A stretch of 64,000 nucleotides of DNA, from positions 186,001 through 250,000 of the forward strand of contig JACDGL010000001.1 in the NCBI GenBank assembly GCA_013815385.1, written 5' to 3'. Below the pieces are notes generated by a model that was given only the letters and a program-made list of their open reading frames with translations, had not been told where the DNA came from and ran no database searches. Below, one piece after another: positions 35,965 to 45,849 of this stretch. Positions within the stretch are counted from its first letter, which is position 1. Each line of letters starts with the position of its first letter. This DNA is from Taibaiella sp. GTDB taxonomy: Bacteria; Bacteroidota; Bacteroidia; Chitinophagales; Chitinophagaceae. The translations under genes and the position numbers were made by a program.

Positions 35965-38808
35965 ATGCGTTACCTGCTCCTCTGCTTACTATTCTCTTCT
36001 GCACTGTGCAGCGGGCAGGAGCCATTTACCAAAGATTACTTTGTAAATGAAACAGCTAACCCAGTAAAAGTAAATGCGCTGGTACAGGATAAGGTAGGCT
36101 ATATATGGATTGGGACTGATGAAGGGTTGTATAAATATAACGGACAGGCCTTTTTAAAAGTGGCAGATGCTTTCCATCGTCCTATTACTGCATTGTATAC
36201 ATCAGGTAATAATTTGTGGGTAGGCTGTAGTGATGGCAGCATCGGGATATTGGACAGAGGGAGAATAAAAACAGTCAAAGTATACAGAGGCCTGTCTAAT
36301 GCTATTACCAGTCTGTACGCCAGTAATTATATAATGCTGGCAGGTACCGAAGGTCAGGGATTATTCCTTGTCATTAACAACCTGGCCCAAATAATAGATA
36401 CTACTACGGGGATATCTGATAATTACATCTATACAGCAGCACTCTTATCTTATAGTCATATTCTCACAGGAACAGATAAAGGCCTAAACGAAATAAAGCT
36501 GGAACAAAACAAAACACTTGTACATACTATTACACAAGCACAAGGCTTGCCGGACAATATAGTACGGGTAATAAAACACATACCTCATACTACTCAAACC
36601 TGGATAGGCACTCAGGATGGCGGCATTTGTATCTATAATACGCACACACACCATATAGATAGTGTATGCACAGGTAATGCATGGAAATGGGGACAGGTAA
36701 ATGACATCTTATCGCTCACCCAGGAACATGCATGGGTAGCAACAGAAGAGGGTTATCTGGTAGATGTTTATCATAATGCCCAAGCAAATAAACTGATTCC
36801 ATACCACCATCCCGGAAAAGTATTTAGAAAGCTAATGGTAGATAGGGCAGGCAATATCTGGTGTGCTACCAATACAGGACTTACAATGATGACGAGTGAA
36901 TACCTGTATCACATACCATTAAGAGCCCCTTATTATCTTCCGGATGTAACTGCTATGGGCTGGGAAAACAACAAGTTGCTGGTAGCACTGAAGAGTACAT
37001 TGTATACTATCCCATTAAATGACACCATACCGACGCTGCAAAAAACATTTGCTCTGGGCGCAACCATTACCAGCATGTATAAAGATGCTGATAACACTTA
37101 CTGGATCGGCACCTGGGGTAAGGGGCTTTACTATAAAACATCAAATAGCACTACACTACACCAGGTTACAGGTATATCCTATTTGAATAATGAAAGTATA
37201 CTCAGCATTACGGGCATAGGTAAGAGGGTTTGGGTTGCTGGCCTCAATGGGGTGGAAGAACTGGGAATAACAAGCGATAAAATTGCGCTGATAAAGCACC
37301 ATGATAAAAAGGAAGGGATAGGCAGCGATTATGTGTACCAGCTATATCCTGATACCAAAGGCAATATATGGATGGCTACCGATGGTGCCGGCGTGTGTAT
37401 GTACAATGGGCAGCAATACCTGCATTGGGATTCATTTTTCTCAAAAAACAACAAGGTTGCTTACAGTATCACCGAAGATGCACAAGGCAATATGTGGGCA
37501 GGCACGTTGTATAAAGACCTCTATCGCTATCAGGGTGAACGATGGCAGAATCTCAGAAGGCAGGAAACGCAATATGTAGATATAAACATATCCACTGTTA
37601 GTGCCAATGCTACCGGGCAAGTGTTATCTGTATACCAGCGTTGCATAGATGAATGGTACCCAAAAAGCGGTTATTACCGGCATTATAACAGCGCAATGGG
37701 CATTGGGCTCGACAGCACATCCAATGTACTGAACTGCACAACCAAAGACAGCGTAGGCAATGTATATCTGCCTTATCAGCATGGTATATTAATAATGAAG
37801 AACCAGTATGTGCATTACAATATCCGTCCTGATGTACACATTACTGCTATCAGCATCTACCTGAAACCGGTAAACGATGGCCGGAACAAATTTGCCTACG
37901 ATGAAAATCACGTTACATTTTCTTTCGAAGGCATCAACTATATCAACACCGAAAGGCTTAATTATCGTTACAAACTGGAAGGCTTTAACAATGCATGGGT
38001 AGTAACCCGCGATGCCTCCGTCACCTTTCCGCAGCTACCTTCCGGACAATATAAATTCCGGGTGCAGATATCTCTGAACCCCGGTTTTAATAATGCATCT
38101 GAAGATGTATTTGATTTTGTGATAACCCCCCCGTTTTTTAAAACCTGGTGGTTCTACCTTATATGCCTGATAGTTATCGGCGGGTTGATCTATCTGTACA
38201 TAAAGCTACGCGAGCAAAGGCTAAAAAATCTTTCCCTCCTGCAGCAGGAACGCATGATGTATGAGTACGAGCAGCTTAATAACCAGGTAAACCCGCATTT
38301 CCTTTTCAACAGTCTCAATACCCTTACCAGTCTTATAGAAGATAACAAGGAAATGGCACTTGACTATACTATTAATCTGTCAGACCTTTACCGCAATATG
38401 CTGGCATATCGCAGTAAGGATGTGATATTGCTGAAAGAGGAATGTGAGATACTGAATAATTACATTCACATTCAGAAAAGCAGGTTCGGTAATGCACTAT
38501 CGGTAGCTATTAATATTCCGGAAAACCTGATGAATACTAAAAAGATAGTACCAATGGCACTGCAATTATTAGTCGAAAATGCGCTGAAACACAACATTGT
38601 CTCAATGGCAATGCCGCTACATATAGACATTACTGCAGATGAGTATACCATAACGATACGTAATACCTATCAGCTGAAAATAAGCAAGGAAAAAGGCACA
38701 GGTATAGGGCTGAACAATATTCGCAAACGATATGATCTGCTCACTAATAAACCTGTTTTCTATGGGCCTAATGACACTGAATTTATTGTAACACTGCCTT
38801 TATTATGA
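35965..38808 (+). CDS. Beta-propeller sensor histidine kinase (Reg_prop / Y_Y_Y / LytS-type)
   Basis: 947 residues from the ATG at 35965 (MRYLLLCLLFSSALCSGQ, a signal peptide); an ATG at 35932 would overlap the YceI gene. Periplasmic two-component propeller repeats (for example DKVGYIWIGTDEGLYKYNGQ) run to about 590, followed by a Y_Y_Y domain (YKLEGFNNAWV), one membrane helix (YLICLIVIGGLIYLYI) and a LytS-type kinase domain with VNPHFLFNSLNTL and LLVENALKHN. It should sense an extracellular or periplasmic cue and phosphorylate the LytTR regulator whose gene overlaps it by 4 bp. Confidence 0.95.
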   Translation: MRYLLLCLLFSSALCSGQEPFTKDYFVNETANPVKVNALVQDKVGYIWIGTDEGLYKYNGQAFLKVADAFHRPITALYTSGNNLWVGCSDGSIGILDRGRIKTVKVYRGLSNAITSLYASNYIMLAGTEGQGLFLVINNLAQIIDTTTGISDNYIYTAALLSYSHILTGTDKGLNEIKLEQNKTLVHTITQAQGLPDNIVRVIKHIPHTTQTWIGTQDGGICIYNTHTHHIDSVCTGNAWKWGQVNDILSLTQEHAWVATEEGYLVDVYHNAQANKLIPYHHPGKVFRKLMVDRAGNIWCATNTGLTMMTSEYLYHIPLRAPYYLPDVTAMGWENNKLLVALKSTLYTIPLNDTIPTLQKTFALGATITSMYKDADNTYWIGTWGKGLYYKTSNSTTLHQVTGISYLNNESILSITGIGKRVWVAGLNGVEELGITSDKIALIKHHDKKEGIGSDYVYQLYPDTKGNIWMATDGAGVCMYNGQQYLHWDSFFSKNNKVAYSITEDAQGNMWAGTLYKDLYRYQGERWQNLRRQETQYVDINISTVSANATGQVLSVYQRCIDEWYPKSGYYRHYNSAMGIGLDSTSNVLNCTTKDSVGNVYLPYQHGILIMKNQYVHYNIRPDVHITAISIYLKPVNDGRNKFAYDENHVTFSFEGINYINTERLNYRYKLEGFNNAWVVTRDASVTFPQLPSGQYKFRVQISLNPGFNNASEDVFDFVITPPFFKTWWFYLICLIVIGGLIYLYIKLREQRLKNLSLLQQERMMYEYEQLNNQVNPHFLFNSLNTLTSLIEDNKEMALDYTINLSDLYRNMLAYRSKDVILLKEECEILNNYIHIQKSRFGNALSVAINIPENLMNTKKIVPMALQLLVENALKHNIVSMAMPLHIDITADEYTITIRNTYQLKISKEKGTGIGLNNIRKRYDLLTNKPVFYGPNDTEFIVTLPLL

Positions 38809-39563
38809 ACGTAGTAATAATAGAAGATGAGCTGCCTGCATATACCAGGCTTGCAAAGTTGCTAAAGGAATTATTACCCACAGCAACTATTGTGGCACAC
38901 CACGATAGCGTGCAGGGAGCCCGACAATGGTTTGAGCAAAACAATGTACCAGATCTGGTATTAATGGATGTGCAGCTTGCCGATGGTACCGCCTTTGACC
39001 TTTTGCAGCAAGTAAAAATAGAATGTCCTATTATCTTTACCACTGCATATGATACCTATGCTGTAGATGCCTTTAAAGCTACCAGTATCGATTACATCCT
39101 GAAACCAATTAAGAAAGCAGACCTGGAAGGTGCACTCAGGAAACTAAAAGACCTGCAGTATATGTTCAGGCAGGGGGATAGACCTGCACAGCCAACTTCT
39201 GTGAACAATGCTGCCTATAAAAAACGTTTTCTTATCCGCTTTGGCGAACATATAAAAACCGTGGCCGTAGAAAATATAGCCTATTGCTGCAGCGAGAACA
39301 GGAGCACGTTTGCACAAACACATGATGGCCACCGCTACCCCATGGACCATAACCTGGATACCCTGGAAACAATGCTTGACCCAAACGACTTCTTTCGCAT
39401 TAACAGGCAATACCTGATAAGCCTGAAGGCCATAGACGAAATGAAGACCTATAGCAAAGCCAGGGTAATTGTAAGGTTAAAACCCGCTGTAACTGATCCT
39501 CCGGTAGTAAGTTCAGAGAGGGCGGCAGAATTTAAGCAATGGCTGGCAGGCGATACAGAATAG
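38805..39563 (+). CDS. LytTR-family response regulator
   Basis: 252 residues. Receiver domain with IIEDELPA and Asp55 in LVLMDVQLAD, Lys in YILKPIKKAD; LytTR DNA-binding domain at about 145-248 (RFLIRFGEHIKTVAVENIAY, DFFRINRQYLISLKAI). ATGA overlap with the kinase gene. The likely target is close by: the OB-fold, CX4CH lipoprotein, YceI and DUF5777 genes downstream, or itself. Confidence 0.96.
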   Translation: MNVVIIEDELPAYTRLAKLLKELLPTATIVAHHDSVQGARQWFEQNNVPDLVLMDVQLADGTAFDLLQQVKIECPIIFTTAYDTYAVDAFKATSIDYILKPIKKADLEGALRKLKDLQYMFRQGDRPAQPTSVNNAAYKKRFLIRFGEHIKTVAVENIAYCCSENRSTFAQTHDGHRYPMDHNLDTLETMLDPNDFFRINRQYLISLKAIDEMKTYSKARVIVRLKPAVTDPPVVSSERAAEFKQWLAGDTE

Positions 39564-39671
39564 CTATATAAAGCTCTATGACCTGTTCATTACAAAAATT
39601 TCCCACTTCGTACGGTTACATACCGATATACAGTTAGTAGTTGCTATTTTTATATTGAATACCATACCCCG

Positions 39672-40088
39672 ATGCGAAAAAGACCTGTTTTATATATCAT
39701 AGGCTGTATTATTGTTATATCTGTAGTTTGTATAGCCATGCTATACAATAAACCGCACCGTAAAGCCGAAAATGAGAAAGGCATCGCGATTACAGCGCCG
39801 GCCTTGTGCCAGGCCTACCAGGCTAATGAAAATAGTGCCAATGCCCAATACCTGAATAAAACACTACAGGTTACCGGTAAAGTAAACAATATTAAAACCA
39901 ACCAGGATGGTGCTACCGTTGCGGAACTGGAAGGAGATAACGGGCTTGTGGTATTGTGCACTATGCGCAATAAGAAAGAAAACGTAACAGCCAGTGCTAA
40001 TGTAACAGTAAAAGGTTTTTGCAGCAGCAATACAATGCTTGATGTATTGCTCACGGATTGTATATTGATAATTGGAAAAGACAATTAA
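39672..40088 (+). CDS. OB-fold (tRNA_anti-like) membrane protein
   Basis: 138 residues. N-terminal membrane helix (VLYIIGCIIVISVVCIAML), then an OB-fold of the tRNA_anti-like type (KTLQVTGKVNNIKTNQDGAT, ANVTVKGFCSSNTMLDVLL). Known members are small envelope proteins in Bacteroidota; function unknown. Stop is 2 bp before the next gene, so it is the first gene of a four-gene unit. Confidence 0.8.
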   Translation: MRKRPVLYIIGCIIVISVVCIAMLYNKPHRKAENEKGIAITAPALCQAYQANENSANAQYLNKTLQVTGKVNNIKTNQDGATVAELEGDNGLVVLCTMRNKKENVTASANVTVKGFCSSNTMLDVLLTDCILIIGKDN

Positions 40089-40090
40089 AT

Positions 40091-40474
40091 ATGAATAAGC
40101 CCATCTTAGCTATAGCATTGGCAATAGCTACTTTCTTTTTTGCAGGTTGTTACAATAATAATCAACAGGATCTCTACCCTGTGCCCAACGGTACAGTGTG
40201 CGATTCTACCAATGTTACATTTACCGCTACTATCATGCCTATAATGCGAACCAACTGTGCCCTGGCAGGGTGCCACAACAGCGCTACTGCATCCAACGGA
40301 TATGAATTTGAAACCTACACCGGCATTAATAAGGCTGCGATAAATGGCAAATTGCTGGGTGGCATCAGGCATCAGAGCGGCAACATACCCATGCCATTAA
40401 ATACACCTATGCTGGATGCATGTACTATAAGCAAAGTAGCACATTGGGTAAATGCCGGTGCACCTAATAATTAA
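40091..40474 (+). CDS. Cytochrome-like lipoprotein with CX4CH motif
   Basis: 127 residues from the ATG at 40091 (MNKPILAIALAIATFFFAGC, lipobox FAGC); the ATG at 40058 lies inside the previous gene. It contains CALAGCHNS, a Cys-x4-Cys-His motif instead of the usual CXXCH, and a pattern (GGIRHQSGNIPMP, WVNAGAPNN) typical of small cytochrome c-like proteins of Bacteroidota. Heme attachment at CX4CH is known for some cytochromes but cannot be assumed here. Confidence 0.85.
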   Translation: MNKPILAIALAIATFFFAGCYNNNQQDLYPVPNGTVCDSTNVTFTATIMPIMRTNCALAGCHNSATASNGYEFETYTGINKAAINGKLLGGIRHQSGNIPMPLNTPMLDACTISKVAHWVNAGAPNN

Positions 40475-40500
40475 CAAACAATAACGATAATATATCAATT

Positions 40501-41052
40501 ATGAAAAAATTATTCGCAGTTGCATTAATAGTCCTGTCCGCAAATTCCATGTATGGGCAACGGTACATGACCCGCACTGGGAAAGTGTCATTTTACTCAT
40601 CTACACCGGTTGAGAACATTGAAGCTTTTAATAATGAAGTAGCCACCGTTCTGGATAGCAAGAGCGGTGATATGATGTTTCAGGTTCCAGTCAAAAGTTT
40701 CAAATTTGAAAAAGAGCTGATGCAGGAACACTTTAACGAAGACTTCATGCAAAGCGATAAATATCCTAAAGCTGATTTCAAAGGAAAGGTAACAGATATT
40801 GATAATGTGAATTTTGCCAAAGATGGCACCTATCACGTTAAGGTTGCAGGAAAACTGACCATGCATGGAGTATCAAAGGATATAAATGTCCCCGGCACCA
40901 TTACGGTGAAAGGCAGTGAGGTAACTACCAATGCAAAGTTCACTATACGAGAAGAAGATTATGGAATAAAGATCCCATCGGTGGTATCATCCAAAATAGC
41001 TGAAAAGATGGAGATAACCGTCAACGCTATACTTACTCCATTACAAAAATAA
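40501..41052 (+). CDS. YceI-family protein
   Basis: 183 residues. Signal peptide at 1-19 (ending SMYG), then the YceI barrel: KVSFYSSTPVENIEAFNNE, MQEHFNEDFMQSDKYPKADF, GTYHVKVAGKLTMHGVSK, EEDYGIKIPSVVSSKIAEKM. Binds a hydrophobic ligand in the periplasm by family precedent. It shares the core order and several motifs with the YceI protein at 35403, suggesting an older duplication. Between the CX4CH lipoprotein and DUF5777 genes. Confidence 0.95.
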   Translation: MKKLFAVALIVLSANSMYGQRYMTRTGKVSFYSSTPVENIEAFNNEVATVLDSKSGDMMFQVPVKSFKFEKELMQEHFNEDFMQSDKYPKADFKGKVTDIDNVNFAKDGTYHVKVAGKLTMHGVSKDINVPGTITVKGSEVTTNAKFTIREEDYGIKIPSVVSSKIAEKMEITVNAILTPLQK

Positions 41053-41082
41053 AAAACTGCTACTACTTTACAATTTATACCC

Positions 41083-42069
41083 ATGTCTTTAAAACATACT
41101 TTTAAAAGTGCAGTGTTTGTATTCCTGACTCTCGGAACAATGAATGCAACAGCCCAAAGTAATGATACGCTTAGGTCACCGGCAAAAGAGAATAAGACCG
41201 CTGATAATGATACAGACCTGATGAATATTGTAAATGAGGACAAGTCTGTAAGAAAGAAAAGCTACATCGCCTCTACATTCAAGGCTACACGTATTATTAA
41301 CAGTGCAAGTATTGAGAATCTCGGTAAAGGAATACTCGACTTTAGGATCAGTCACCGCTTTGGTGAGCTGAACCAGGGCGCAAAAAACTTTTTCGGTCTT
41401 GACAATGCTACTACAAAGTTGTCATTTGACTATGGACTTACCAACTGGTTAATGATAGGTCTGGGCAGGAGCACCCTCGAAAAAGAATTCGATGGATTTA
41501 TAAAAATAAAATTACTTAGGCAAACAGATAATAATACAATGCCGGTAAGTCTCAGCTATAATGTAGGCATGTCGGTCCAAACACTACCTGCGCCAATAGA
41601 ACCTAATGGTGGCGATTACACATTTGGTAACCGCTTATACTACTTCCACCAGGTATTAGTAGCACGGAAATTCAGTCAGGGTTTTTCACTGCAGTTAATG
41701 CCTACAGTGGTACATTATAATTTAGTAACGCTTCATACCGAACCTAATAATGTAATAGCTTTGGGGGTGGGCGGCAGGTTAAAGGTGAGCCACCGAATAG
41801 CCATTACCGGCGAATATTATTATACACTACCGGGTAACCAGCTAAGTGGCTACCACAATTCATTATCGGTGGGCATTGATATAGAAACCGGAGGGCATGT
41901 TTTCCAGCTATTATTTACAAACTCTACCGGCATCACTGAACGCACGTTTATAGGACAGAATACAAGTGAGTGGAGTAACAACGGCATACATTTTGGATTC
42001 AATATATCCAGGATCTTTACCGTAGTACGGCCTAAAGGTTTCAAAAATACCAGGAATAAGATATATTAA
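41083..42069 (+). CDS. DUF5777 outer-membrane beta-barrel protein
   Basis: 328 residues. Signal peptide at about 1-24 (TMNATAQ). The mature protein matches the DUF5777 outline: YIASTFKATRIINSASIENL, ILDFRISHRFGELNQGAKNF, FDYGLTNWLMIGLGRS, then alternating beta strands to the end. Likely an outer-membrane barrel. Such proteins sit with YceI and small cytochrome-like lipoproteins, as here. Function unknown. Confidence 0.88.
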   Translation: MSLKHTFKSAVFVFLTLGTMNATAQSNDTLRSPAKENKTADNDTDLMNIVNEDKSVRKKSYIASTFKATRIINSASIENLGKGILDFRISHRFGELNQGAKNFFGLDNATTKLSFDYGLTNWLMIGLGRSTLEKEFDGFIKIKLLRQTDNNTMPVSLSYNVGMSVQTLPAPIEPNGGDYTFGNRLYYFHQVLVARKFSQGFSLQLMPTVVHYNLVTLHTEPNNVIALGVGGRLKVSHRIAITGEYYYTLPGNQLSGYHNSLSVGIDIETGGHVFQLLFTNSTGITERTFIGQNTSEWSNNGIHFGFNISRIFTVVRPKGFKNTRNKIY

Positions 42070-42081
42070 TCAGTACCTTTT

Positions 42082-43581
42082 ATGAATAAGATATTATTAT
42101 TCAATCCACGCAGCGCAAATAACAAATTCCGCATACCTAATTCTATTTTGAATATCGCGGCATCTGTTGACGGCCTCTTCGATTGGACAATAGTTGATGG
42201 CAACAGGGAGCAGGATCCGTTTTTAAAAATAAAAGAATATTTAAATACAGGTGAATATAAATATGTAGGCTTTACTGTTATGCCCGGCCCACAGCTCAGG
42301 CAGGCTATTCCATATGCAAAAGCTATCAGGGAGGCTTACCCCGGTACTATAATGATATGGGGGGGCTATTTTGCTTCTAATCAATACAAGGTAGTATTAG
42401 ATTCAGGTTATGTTGACTTTGTTATAAATGGCCCCGGCGATCGTGCCTTCCCCAGGCTCATTACAGCGCTAGAAAACAATACACCTTACGAGCTTATAAA
42501 GAATCTTATTTACAAGATAGACGGCCATTGTATTAAAACCACCAAGGAAGACCTTATAGAGCAGGATACACTCCCCGCTCTTCCCTACAATAAGTTAGAC
42601 AGTATATACCCAATAGACAGGTATCTGGGCAAAACGTACCTGGGCAAAAAGACTTTCGCTTACCATAGCAGTATCGGGTGTCCTTTTACGTGCTCTTTTT
42701 GCGCGGTGGTGCCTATATACGAAGCTAAGTGGAAAGCCAAATCTGCGAGATCGGTTTACGAAGATGTAAAGTATATAAAAGATAAGTGGGGTGCTGACGC
42801 AATAGAGTTTCACGATAATAATTTTTTTGTATCAGAGAAGCGAACAGCCGAATTTGCAAGGTTGATACGCAATGAAAATATGGTATGGTGGGGCGAAGGT
42901 CGTATAGACACTATTGATAAATATAGCGATGATACACTGAAGCTGATGCGTGAATCTGGCTGTAAAATGATTTTTTTCGGTGCCGAAACAGGCAATGACG
43001 AGATATTAAAGAAAATGGACAAGGGCGGCAGACAAACAGGTGCGCAGATAAAACAATTTGCCGCACGGATAAGAAAGTTCGATATCATACCGGAATATTC
43101 TTTTGTGCTCGGTACCCCTGCCGAAACGCCGGAAAAAGCATTGCAACAGATTGATTTTGATATTAACTTTATAAAAGAAATAAAGGCAATAAATCCTGAT
43201 ACAGAAATTGTAATATATACCTACAGCCCGGTGCCTACTGAAGGTTCTGAACTATATAAGGATGTATTGTCCACCGGATTTAGGTTTCCTGACAAGCTCG
43301 AAGATTGGATAAGCCCTCAATGGGAAAAATTTGACCTTAGAAAAAATCCGCTTACACCCTGGCTTACGCCGGCTATGATAGATAAGATAAGAGATTTCGA
43401 AACAGTGCTGAATGGCTATCACCCTACCGTTACTGATATAAGAATGAATACAGTTCGGAGAAAAACAATACAGGCAGTGGCTGCCATACGTTATAAGATA
43501 AACCTTTATAAATATCCCTATGAAATAAAACTTTTACAAAAGCTGTGGCGATACAGGCAACCGGAGATACAAGGCTTTTGA
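42082..43581 (+). CDS. B12-binding radical SAM protein (BchE-like)
   Basis: 499 residues. N-terminal B12-binding-like Rossmann domain (about 1-150, YKYVGFTVMPGPQLRQAIPY), then a radical SAM domain with Cys200-x3-Cys204-x2-Cys207 (GCPFTCSFCAVV) and a long C-terminal region. The DxHxxG cobalamin-ligand motif is not evident, so B12 may bind base-off or not at all. First gene of a plus-strand run with two methyltransferases, another radical SAM enzyme and a glycosyltransferase. Possibly modifies a sugar or lipid carbon; the substrate is unknown. Confidence 0.9.
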   Translation: MNKILLFNPRSANNKFRIPNSILNIAASVDGLFDWTIVDGNREQDPFLKIKEYLNTGEYKYVGFTVMPGPQLRQAIPYAKAIREAYPGTIMIWGGYFASNQYKVVLDSGYVDFVINGPGDRAFPRLITALENNTPYELIKNLIYKIDGHCIKTTKEDLIEQDTLPALPYNKLDSIYPIDRYLGKTYLGKKTFAYHSSIGCPFTCSFCAVVPIYEAKWKAKSARSVYEDVKYIKDKWGADAIEFHDNNFFVSEKRTAEFARLIRNENMVWWGEGRIDTIDKYSDDTLKLMRESGCKMIFFGAETGNDEILKKMDKGGRQTGAQIKQFAARIRKFDIIPEYSFVLGTPAETPEKALQQIDFDINFIKEIKAINPDTEIVIYTYSPVPTEGSELYKDVLSTGFRFPDKLEDWISPQWEKFDLRKNPLTPWLTPAMIDKIRDFETVLNGYHPTVTDIRMNTVRRKTIQAVAAIRYKINLYKYPYEIKLLQKLWRYRQPEIQGF

Positions 43582-43636
43582 CAAACCATATCCCTATGAT
43601 AATGCAATGCTTAAAGAGTGCTAAAACACTAAGCTT

Positions 43637-44356
43637 ATGGTCGTCACTACTCCTGGTTCCGATTTTGAACACCAATACCTGAAAGTACGTGAACAGGAAC
43701 ATCGGATATATACAGACGAGCAAATAGCCTTGCTGCCTGATATATCCCCCGGTCATATACACTACGCAGAATGGCTGGTAAGAAAACGCTCTGCTAACAG
43801 GCTGGTAAAATATTTTAAACAAAAGAAGCGCAGCCTTTACATCATGGAAGCCGGTTGTGGTAATGGATGGTTAGCTGCAAAATTATCAGCAATTGCCGGA
43901 GCTGATGTTACCGCCTGCGACGTTAACAGGGTAGAACTACAGCAAGCTACAAAAGTATTCGGTAATATTAAAAACCTCCACTTTATTCCAGGCGATATTC
44001 ATAGTAGCGACGTAAAAAAAAGAAAATATGATATTATAATTTTTGCAGCCTCAATACAGTATTTCCCATCGCTCCAGAATATTATAACGGATAGTATGCA
44101 ACTGTTAACAGACAATGGAGAAATACATCTTGTAGATACACAGCTCTATAAAGAAGAAGACATAAATGCTGCAGTAAGCAGGACAGAGAAGTATTACCAA
44201 CTGGTAGGTAGTCCTGCAATGTGTAAGTACTACTTTCATCACAACATTAGTGACCTGGATTCATTTAAATATAAAAAGCTATTCAACCCTGCCGGTCTCT
44301 ATAATAAAATATTAAGAAAAGAAGATCATTTCCCATGGATAGTTATCTATCCATAA
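43637..44356 (+). CDS. Class I SAM-dependent methyltransferase
   Basis: 239 residues. Motif I YIMEAGCGNGWLAAKLSA, the acidic ADVTACDVN that binds the SAM ribose, and a Rossmann core to about 190. A 25-residue N-terminal extension carries EHQYLKVREQEHRIYTDEQ. It follows the first radical SAM gene by 55 bp. A small-molecule substrate within the polysaccharide or glycolipid pathway is likely. Confidence 0.9.
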   Translation: MVVTTPGSDFEHQYLKVREQEHRIYTDEQIALLPDISPGHIHYAEWLVRKRSANRLVKYFKQKKRSLYIMEAGCGNGWLAAKLSAIAGADVTACDVNRVELQQATKVFGNIKNLHFIPGDIHSSDVKKRKYDIIIFAASIQYFPSLQNIITDSMQLLTDNGEIHLVDTQLYKEEDINAAVSRTEKYYQLVGSPAMCKYYFHHNISDLDSFKYKKLFNPAGLYNKILRKEDHFPWIVIYP

Positions 44357-44378
44357 TAACCCAGATCCTATCATTATA

Positions 44379-45842
44379 ATGAAAGACATATTATTTACAC
44401 ATTCCTATTTTCTACGTTTCGATGCTAAGCAATGGGCATTGGGGCAGCCCTATGCACCATTAGGAACCCTCTATGCGGCCTCATTAATGAGAGAAAATGG
44501 TTACCAGGTAGCTGTTTTCGATACTATGTTTGCTAAAAGTGCAGAAGAGGTCATGCCAGCATTAGATGAGCATCAGCCGCAGTTTTTTGTTATTTATGAT
44601 GACGGTTTTAACTACCTAACAAAAATGTGTCTCACCAATATGCGTGAAGCTGCATTTAAAATGATAAAGCTGGCTAAGGAGAGAGGATGTACCGTACTGG
44701 TATCCAGTTCTGATTCTACAGACCAATATGTTAATTATCTCAATCAGGGTGCAGATATTATAATGCTAGGTGAGGCAGAGTATACCCTGCTTGAAACAAT
44801 AGCAGCAATCAAACAGGGCAAAGAAATTGGCCAGGTACACGGCATTGCGTTCAAAAAAAATAACGAGATAATAAAAACATCCCGGCGCAGTGTCATAAAG
44901 GATCTTGACAGTTTGCCGCTACCTGCGTGGGATATAATAGATATAGCACCTTACAAAAGTTCCTGGACTAAAAGTGTAGGCTATTTCAGCATGAATATTG
45001 GTACCACGCGCGGTTGTCCATTTAAATGTAACTGGTGCGCCAAGCCAATATATGGGAACAGGTATAATTCCAGGTCCCCTCAGAATGTCATCACTGAATT
45101 AAAAATGCTGAAAGAAAATTATGAGTATGACCATATTTGGTTTTGCGATGACATCTTTGGATTAAAACCGGGGTGGGTACATGAGTTTGCTGATCTTACC
45201 GTGAAGGAAAACCTTCATTTAAAATTCAAGATACAATCCCGGGCAGATCTTCTTCTTCAGGAAAATAACATAGAAGACCTTGCCAGGGCAGGATGTGACA
45301 ATATCTGGATCGGCGCCGAAAGTGGTTCGCAAAAAATACTCGATGCTATGGATAAGGGTATTACCATAGACCAGATAAGCAAGGCCGCTGGTTTGTTAAA
45401 GAAGCATGGAATAAAACCCTCTTTTTTTATTCAGTTCGGCTATCCCGGCGAAACCTGGGAGGATATACAGAGCACTATAGATATGATCAACAGACTGCTG
45501 CCATACAGTATCGGGGTATCTGTATCCTATCCTTTACCAGGCACAGTATTTCATGAGCGCGTACTCAGTGAGCTAAAAGAAAAGACCAACTGGACTGATT
45601 CAGATGAATTGCAACTAATGTTTAAAAATACTTACCAGCCTGCTTTTTATAAACAATTGCATCGCTATGTACAACACAATTATCGAAAGCATCTGGCAAT
45701 GGAGCAACTAAAGAAAATGTTGCGCGGTAGTGTGCGTATATCAAAGACAGCAGCGCGTAAGGTGTTATCGCTATTATATTATATGCCTGTCGTAGCTTTA
45801 GATCATTACAAACTCAATAAGCTTGAACAGACAAGGGGTTAA
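44379..45842 (+). CDS. B12-binding radical SAM protein
   Basis: 487 residues. N-terminal B12-binding-like domain, then radical SAM with Cys213-x3-Cys217-x2-Cys220 (GCPFKCNWCAKP), WIGAESGSQKIL and FFIQFGYPGETWEDIQ, which mark BchE-type enzymes. It resembles the product at 42082 in layout but not closely. It starts 22 bp after the first methyltransferase and is followed 7 bp later by a second. Confidence 0.92.
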   Translation: MKDILFTHSYFLRFDAKQWALGQPYAPLGTLYAASLMRENGYQVAVFDTMFAKSAEEVMPALDEHQPQFFVIYDDGFNYLTKMCLTNMREAAFKMIKLAKERGCTVLVSSSDSTDQYVNYLNQGADIIMLGEAEYTLLETIAAIKQGKEIGQVHGIAFKKNNEIIKTSRRSVIKDLDSLPLPAWDIIDIAPYKSSWTKSVGYFSMNIGTTRGCPFKCNWCAKPIYGNRYNSRSPQNVITELKMLKENYEYDHIWFCDDIFGLKPGWVHEFADLTVKENLHLKFKIQSRADLLLQENNIEDLARAGCDNIWIGAESGSQKILDAMDKGITIDQISKAAGLLKKHGIKPSFFIQFGYPGETWEDIQSTIDMINRLLPYSIGVSVSYPLPGTVFHERVLSELKEKTNWTDSDELQLMFKNTYQPAFYKQLHRYVQHNYRKHLAMEQLKKMLRGSVRISKTAARKVLSLLYYMPVVALDHYKLNKLEQTRG

Positions 45843-45849
45843 CAAATAA

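Noticed and set aside
42082-45842. Reading the two radical SAM genes as a RiPP or antibiotic cluster
   Set aside because: No precursor peptide, no leader-binding domain (RRE) and no peptidase were found nearby; the glycan context is the better fit.
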